A stretch of DNA of 64,000 nt from Cryptomeria japonica (Eukaryota > Streptophyta > Pinopsida > Cupressales > Cupressaceae): contig NC_081410.1 of assembly GCF_030272615.1 (NCBI RefSeq), positions 120,960,640 to 121,024,639 on the forward strand, written 5' to 3'. Below the pieces are notes generated by a model, which had not been told where the DNA came from, did no database searches, and saw only the letters and a list, made by a program, of their open reading frames with translations. The first letter of the stretch is position 1. Each line of letters begins with the position of its first letter. Below, piece after piece: positions 58,774 to 64,000 of the stretch. The position numbers and the translations under genes were made by a program.

Positions 58774-59987
58774 TCAGTTACTGGTGGAATTTCCTGTCGA
58801 TGGAGGAATACCTTGTTCTACCAGTGGAGTTACCAGTGAAGATCCATCTCCACTTGGTTCTTCGGATTTTATAACCCATCTCTTGGTGTGATCTTGTTGT
58901 ATTTCACCTACCTTTTGCTTTCCTTTCTCATCATTTTTATCATTATTAACCGGTTGAGTCTTGCTTCTGCAATACTTAGCAATATGACCTATTTTGTTGC
59001 ATGCATAACATGTAACATTGTTCTTCTGAATTACTTTGACATATTTGGTATCATTTATTGACCTACAATTATTAGAAAAATGTACAAACTTTCCACATGC
59101 ATGACATTTAACATTCATTCTGCAATCTTTTGATCTATGACCATATTTCTTGCAATTTGTGCATTGACCAGGAACAAAATTATAGTTTTGATTTGCTTTG
59201 TTTCTACATTATTTAACCATATTCCCAAATTTATTGCAAACAAAACATCTACCATTGAATTTATAAGCATTAGATTTCCTTACCGGTTTCCTCTGTTCTA
59301 ATGAGTTCTGCATACCGGTTGTCTGGTCTTCGTTTGCAGTACCGAAGCTTTCACCTTGTACAAATCCAAGTCCTCTAGAATCATCAATTTGTCTTTGTCT
59401 TTTCAATAAGTCATCCAACTGTGCAGCACTGATCCTAAACTTTTCTTTATACTCACTTGCAGTAGTCAAATCATCTCTCAGAGTAGTTATTTGTCTTTCA
59501 AGTTCTTGTTCATTGTTTCAGGAGTGTGCCAAATCAGTTCTCAACAAATTATTCTCATGAGTCAATCTGCCATATTCATCAAATTTGTTCTTCGGAGATA
59601 TAACAATATTATCTTCCTTCTTCTTTCTATCCTCAATATCTTTTGATAACCTCATAGTCAGATCTTGCATTTCATTCTTCATGAGCATATTTGCTTGACT
59701 TAGTTTCTGACATTGTTCCTTAAGAGCATTCTTCTCCTCATCATTTGGTTTTTGCAAAAGTTCTTTTCTCTTGGCTTGAGCGGATGATAACCTTTCTTGT
59801 AGGATAAGAATGAATTCATTTCCAGAATTCAATTCTTCTTGCAATTTCAAGTTCTTCATCCTTTTAGCATCACAATCCTCAAGAACCATCTCAAGTTGCT
59901 TCTCCATAGCCATGCTCAAAGATTCTAGTTTCAGGATCTTCCTCAAGTTGTTAAACTTCTTCTGAGGTACCAGGCTCTGATACCAAT
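58774..59987 (-). pseudogene. NA-2 gag-like coiled coil with four CCHC knuckles
   Basis: Coding-like sequence begins right after the PBS; a plausible start is the Met of 'MAMEKQLEMVLED' (~59,915), since the upstream Met at 60,006 lies in the LTR. A ~130-residue coiled coil comes first (59,518-59,915). After a break come 'AAQLDDLLKRQRQIDDSRGL' (~59,330-59,430; linker of plant Copia gag) and knuckles 'CFVCNKFGNMVK' (His to Asn), CTNCKKYGHRSKDC, CHACGKFVHFSNNC and CYACNKIGHIAKYC (to ~58,975). It ends in a Lys-rich then Ser/Gly-rich tail at 58,774. No UBN2 capsid domain is left between PBS and coiled coil, unlike Copia-1. Confidence 0.8.
59974..59985 (-). promoter_or_regulatory. NA-2 primer binding site, initiator Met-tRNA
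   Basis: Minus strand TGGTATCAGAGC, two bases from the LTR; same as in Copia-1 and LARD-E. Confidence 0.95.
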
Positions 59988-60876
59988 TGTTGGGATCCAA
60001 GAACACTAAGAGGGAGGGTGAATTAGTGTTCTGCTAAACATTTTTTATCCTTTTATACCATACACATATAAACCAATAAACAAATAAATATATAACAAGA
60101 AGCAAATAAATCATCCACATAAATGAACACCATAACACAGAGTTTATACGTGGAAAAACTCAAAGAGGAAAAACCACAGTGGGATTTGTGACCCACAATA
60201 TTAGTTCACTGGCCATATGAAAAGATATTACATATAATAGGGGCCTTCACATGCAAGAAGATACACTACCTAGAGCATACTGCTCATCACTAAAGAGCCT
60301 CACTGACTACAAGCTACCCGCTAAAGTAAATTACTAAAAATGAACTCAAGAATGCATCTGCTATGCCAAATAGAGTTCTGGTTTTGGCTCTGCTCTGTAC
60401 CGGTTCATAAACCTTGAACTGCTACCGATATCTCTTCTCCTCCAAGAATGTTTTCCAAGATATCTACGGATCATTGCATGATATAACATTCGTATACAAA
60501 ATGATCTTCATACATATATTTTGCATTATACAATTCTGCTATATTCTCCTATATCCACACATTTCATCTCTATCATATCTCACAAAAATAACCTAGCAGA
60601 CTTACCTATATACCTATTACAAATAGTATGCCTTATGTCGGCTTACAATAAATTTACAAAAGATATTCAATGTCGGCCTCGACAATAATTACAAAATGAT
60701 TCATTAAGTAAATCCTTCTTGATGTCGACTTCCAATGAAGTATTGATGTCGGTGTCGGTGTAGCCCTGAATGCTCCAAAGTCGGGATCTACCTTCTAGTG
60801 CCAGTATATGACTTCCATCTAATCTTGTTACCATCAATGATAACAAAATGAATCCAATGAGTGTCAATTGCCAACA
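59988..60876 (-). repeat. NA-2 5' LTR
   Basis: 889 bp. On minus it ends GGATCCCAACA, two bases before the PBS. Confidence 0.92.
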
Positions 60877-60881
60877 GGTTC
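60877..60881. repeat. NA-2 target-site duplication, right (GGTTC)
   Basis: Identical to 49,233-49,237. Confidence 0.92.
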
Positions 60882-61129
60882 TCATATCTTTCCCCTGAAA
60901 TACAATAGCTAGCATATTGTACATGTATGTTTTGGTGTGTCCTCAATTGTTCTCTCGAAAATTTTAATTGGAGAGTATGATTTTATCCTTATTGACTTTC
61001 TTGATTTTATCATTTTATTTTTCCCTTATTGTGTTGTATTATTCTCATTTGAAGTGGCATTCAAAGTTTCAAACATTTGTTGTGCTATTTCTTGGATATT
61101 TTCATACTATTGATTATTTCTAGTCATTT

Positions 61130-61395
61130 TCTTCAATTGGTGAAGTGTAAATGTTTTTTAGGATTGCTATTTTCTTTTCGAATTTCCTATTGTGAACTGA
61201 TATTGTTAATTTCAAACTTTTGCATTTTGTAATGTCTGTAATTTCTTCTTCTCTTTTGTTTAAGTTGGTGAAATGTTATTTTTCTTTTATGATTGCTATT
61301 TTCTTTTTCAGTTTCATGTTTTGAACTGCTATTGTTAATTTGAAGCTTTCACCTTTTTGCATTGTCTATAATTTTTTCTTCTCTTTTGTTTCTAC
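61130..61395 (-). repeat. Tandem duplication (~125 bp) in a Lys-rich coiled-coil stretch
   Basis: Two diverged copies around 61,140-61,265 and 61,266-61,390. Both encode on the minus strand 'SLKLTISVHNRKFEKKIAI'-type heptad peptides. Confidence 0.6.
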
Positions 61396-61593
61396 TAATT
61401 TGTTTAATTTGAGATAATTGTGTATTTTGATGGTATTTGGCATGTTGGGTTTGAAGTTTTAATAGTGGTTTGAAACAACCACTGCGGGGAGTAGCATCAT
61501 GGAATAGGATACAATATCACTCAGTCTTCAATGATTCATTGAAGTGAAAGTACTTCTTCCCTGATGTCATTGACTAGACACATGTTTGTATAT

Positions 61594-61998
61594 TTAACCA
61601 CTTAGATAGCCAATGTATACAAATAATGTCTCCCCATAATCCAAATTCAGTGGGTGGTGTACATGGTTTTGCAGACAATCGCATCTTGCATAGATATGTT
61701 TCTTGATCTGGGACATTGTGTAGTTCATGAAGAGTATGTGGTCTAGTTCATTGTTGTATGAGTTGATTTCTTCTATTTCACCTTTTTCAAAACAAGCTTC
61801 AAATTAGTTGATTGTTCCATTTTGGAGTTCAGTTGATGTGTACTCTCCTTCCAACAGTACTTCAAAGGAATAAAATAGGTAGTCACCTATATTGTACTTG
61901 AAATTATGTGTTGTGTATAGTCCTTCATACTTTAGTACATTTTCAATGTTTACTATTTGTTGTCGACTTGAACACTTATAACTTTCAACATCTACCAC
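61594..61998 (-). pseudogene. OTU-like cysteine protease remnant in the Helitron
   Basis: 'NIGDYLFYSFEVLLEGEYTS' fits the OTU core 'GDC-LF-S...LLxG', with the catalytic Cys changed to Tyr (codon at 61,879-61,881). It is followed by 'FMNYTMSQIKKHIYARCDC' and 'LDYGETLFVYIGYLSG', which sit where OTU domains have the W-G-D/x-x-L-A segment. One TAA interrupts at 61,804. OTU proteases are known from some Helentron proteins. No clear catalytic His is seen, so this is a likeness and not proof. Confidence 0.45.
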
Positions 61999-63400
61999 CT
62001 CCTTTTTTGGTTGTCAAGAAATTTTTTATTATTTTCATATGTTGGTATCTTTTTTGAGAATGGAAAATGGCTATTGTTGATTATGTCAGTTGATGTTGTG
62101 ATTGTTAAATATGTATGGAGTAGGTTGTATTTGACTTAGCTTGTGAGGTTTAATTGTATGTCATACCTCTTATTTCAATACATGTCTCGGTATCTACCAC
62201 AAAAGTAGACAATGTGAGTAGAGTATGTTTTTGTTCTATACTATCTTTCTTTTTCTTTTCTTTTTTAATGTACCTAATTACTTGCACTTATGAAAAGCTA
62301 CAATTATTATTAACTAATGGATATATTTCTAATTTTAAATACATTCAATAAAACCATGGATTAAAGTTGTTTAATTCTCAAATGTTTACATATCATTCCA
62401 TAATTGACACTAATTGCAATTGTATCATTTGTCCTTCTCTAAATAATTTGGTGTATTGAATAATGGTTTTCCATTACCTATTTCAAAATATATACAATCG
62501 AGACAACAATGAATACATGTTGTAAATGATTCTACTAGTTAAATTGTATAGTGGTTAAAAGTATGATTCATTTGTAGATGATCTATATGAACAACAAGAA
62601 TGGCGTAAATAATTTCAATTGGTACCATGTATTCCTCTAGAAGTAGTTTTCAATACTGAATTGTATTTACAAATATTTATGCAAACATAAACGGTGCTTT
62701 GGGAACAATTAATATATACTCATACTCGTAGGATCCTTATTTTAGTGATTTGCTTATAGAGTCAAACTTGAAGCATTTGTAAATAATACATATAAAGATT
62801 ACAGCTACAACAAAGATTTCACTGAAAATAGTAGCACCCTTCATATTTAATCTTTCAATATCTCTGCAAAGAAGGGGCTTCACAAAAACTTTGCATATTT
62901 TGTCAAATTTTGTTATAGTTGAAATAGTAAGAACTTGTTTGTACAACTCTTCGCATTAAAGGCTTAACAATGTCTTGCAAATATATGTATAATTTGATAT
63001 TGTGGTTTTCCAATTCCTTTAAGCTTTTTTCTATCTTTGCCAAGTCCTGCATTACTTGTTACACCTGTAATGCAACTTCTAAACATAGTTGACAATATTG
63101 TTTTCTTCCTTGTGGCAGGAGAAAAGCTTTCTATTTCAAGGAATAGTAGTCATTGCATTGATATTCAATTGATATGTCATAATTGAACTGTTGACTATTT
63201 GACATGCCTTCCACATTTTAAATTTTGTCAACTGTAACCAACTTAATGGAGAAAATGTCATCTTTGTGGCATAGAGTAATTGGTTCAATCCAAACTTGAC
63301 TATCCTCTACAATATACGAGCACAAGAATTTTTTAGTGAATTTAGTTGTTAGATAGTGATGTTGTGAGAAATGGCTACAAAAGCCAAAAATAAAGCTCAA

Positions 63401-63888
63401 TGTTAGTATGTTAGTTCAAGCATGAAACCAAGAACAAAGAACTAAAAACCATTTCAAAACATATTCGAAGGAGCTTTAAAAGCAAAAAAATGAAATAAGC
63501 ACAAACAAACAAATAAACAAACAAATAAACAAACAAACAAAGATGAGTTCTTCCTAAGATGCCTCCATGATACTTTAATGGTTATTCCTCCCTTGTCCTC
63601 TCCTCTCCAAGTCCCAAAGTAATGAAGCTCTCAGCTTTTAGCACAAGCTATGGATGCCATATGGAGATTCAAGATTTTTTTTAAATGCTTAAACAAGATG
63701 TTACGCAAAACAAGATGATGATGCTATCAGAAAGCTCTAAATGTCTATCATAATATCAGTATAGTAACAATGCTCTAATGCTTGCTTTTTTCTTGAGGAT
63801 GATGGCTCCTTTTATAGGCAAAATAGAGGATTGGATGTTCAAGATTGATCTGGTTTAGCAAGGTCTAGGATTGCATGAGAGGACTGTT
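63401..63888. other. Unassigned sequence right of the Helitron
   Basis: No gene seen. An AAAC/AAAT simple repeat lies at ~63,500-63,542. The Helitron 5' end may lie here but I see no clear terminus. Confidence 0.45.
63500..63542. repeat. Simple repeat (CAAA)n / (TAAA)n
   Basis: Repeated 'caaacaaacaaataaa' words. Confidence 0.9.
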
Positions 63889-64000
63889 GGCATTGTTGGC
63901 ATTAGGTTGTCATTGATGTCAACTAGTATGGCATGATCACCGGTGAGTTGGTAATGGTGACCGGTATGGGTGAAGTAAGACATGATGATGTCAATCCATA
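63889..64000 (+). repeat. Possible start of another LTR at the window edge
   Basis: TGTTGGCATTG... with 'ggttgtcattgatgtcaac' close to the start resembles the first ~120 bp of the Copia-1 LTR ('gtcattgatgtcaagaaatt' at ~28,707). There is no partner in the window, so this is only a candidate. Confidence 0.3.

Larger units (their letters stand above)
49238..60876 (-). mobile_element. NA-2: RT-less LTR retrotransposon, same family type as NA-1, split by LARD-E
   Basis: LTRs 59,988-60,876 (5') and 49,238-50,153 (3') in minus orientation, with perfect GGTTC duplication. Initiator-Met PBS at 59,974-59,985 and PPT at 50,154-50,167. Interior on minus: coiled coil, four CCHC knuckles, spacer, accessory ORF with 'VEDVRAY', coiled-coil end. 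No RT or integrase. One LTR end reads TA in place of TG on plus at 49,238. It interrupts the Helitron and is itself interrupted by LARD-E. Confidence 0.92.
31172..63400 (-). mobile_element. Helitron (Helentron-like Rep/helicase/endonuclease), split by two nested LTR insertions
   Basis: Minus-strand segments 63,400-60,882, 49,237-45,650 and 33,142-31,172 form one element. Order: OTU-like, DUF6570-like, Rep nuclease, PIF1 helicase, EEP endonuclease. The two gaps are LTR insertions with perfect 5-bp duplications (TATGA and GGTTC), and the helicase reading frame resumes across the first one. EEP at the C-terminus is the mark of Helentrons (established knowledge, mainly from animals). There are stops and frameshifts throughout, so it is dead. 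The left limit is a candidate hairpin; the right limit is not defined and 63,400 is only the last ORF-like stretch. Confidence 0.85.
60882..63400 (-). pseudogene. Helitron N-terminal coding remnants
   Basis: Minus-strand coding-like pieces: a short stretch up to 60,924 that joins the DUF6570-like region, a coiled-coil duplicated segment (61,130-61,395), an OTU-like segment (61,594-61,998), and unassigned pieces at 62,737-62,946 and 63,218-63,400 (the last with 'WIEPITLCHKDDIFSIKL'). There are many stops between them. Assignment to the Helitron rests on strand, order and the GGTTC-flanked NA-2 insertion. The interval 61,999-62,736 shows nothing I recognise. Confidence 0.55.

Noticed and set aside
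59988-60006. Methionine start at 60,006 for the NA-2 gag-like ORF
   Set aside because: The codon lies inside the 5' LTR and the ORF then runs through the PBS. A Met near 59,915 is more plausible.

Overview
This window is plant nuclear DNA built almost entirely of transposable elements inserted into one another. The elements (Ty3/Gypsy with a plant-type second RNase H and an antisense plant-mobile-domain gene, Ty1/Copia, long RT-less LTR elements, a Helitron) point to a seed plant. The density, old age and multi-kilobase LTRs suggest a large genome such as a gymnosperm; this is inference and no species can be named. I see no ordinary host gene, rRNA, tRNA gene or CRISPR array.

Left third (1-22,606): a plus-strand LTR element without RT or integrase (called NA-1; its 5' end lies outside the window) carries a coiled-coil plus CCHC-knuckle gag-like region, then a long unrecognised accessory ORF, then a 3' LTR. 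Its accessory ORF is split by a complete 16.3 kb Ty3/Gypsy element (Gypsy-1, 3,366-19,640) with 784/785 bp LTRs and a perfect GCAGG target duplication. Gypsy-1 has the Tat-lineage layout: gag, retropepsin, RT, RNase H, second RNase H, integrase, then an antisense gene coding for a plant mobile domain protein. Its ORFs are broken by stops, many of them C-to-T in type.

Middle (22,607-30,089): a Ty1/Copia element (Copia-1) with gag, protease, integrase, RT and RNase H in few pieces, an initiator-Met PBS and a truncated 5' LTR.

Right half (about 31.2-63.4 kb): one large minus-strand Helitron, the most interesting item. Read from high to low coordinates it has an OTU-like region, a DUF6570-like domain, a Rep nuclease with HDH and two-tyrosine motifs, a PIF1-type helicase, and a C-terminal endonuclease/exonuclease/phosphatase (EEP) domain. 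That is the domain set of Helentron-type elements, which I know mainly from animals. It is split at two points. The first insertion (33,143-45,649, TATGA duplication) is a probable 4.15 kb solo LTR that itself holds an RT-less Gypsy-derived element (G2, 33,452-41,802, CTTAG duplication) with an intact 1056-codon ORF. The second (49,238-60,876, GGTTC duplication, minus strand) is NA-2, with the same architecture as NA-1; it holds a non-coding LTR element (LARD-E, 51,924-58,435). When the insertions are skipped, the helicase frame resumes on the other side, which proves the nesting.

The right edge (63,889-64,000) may hold the first bases of another LTR.
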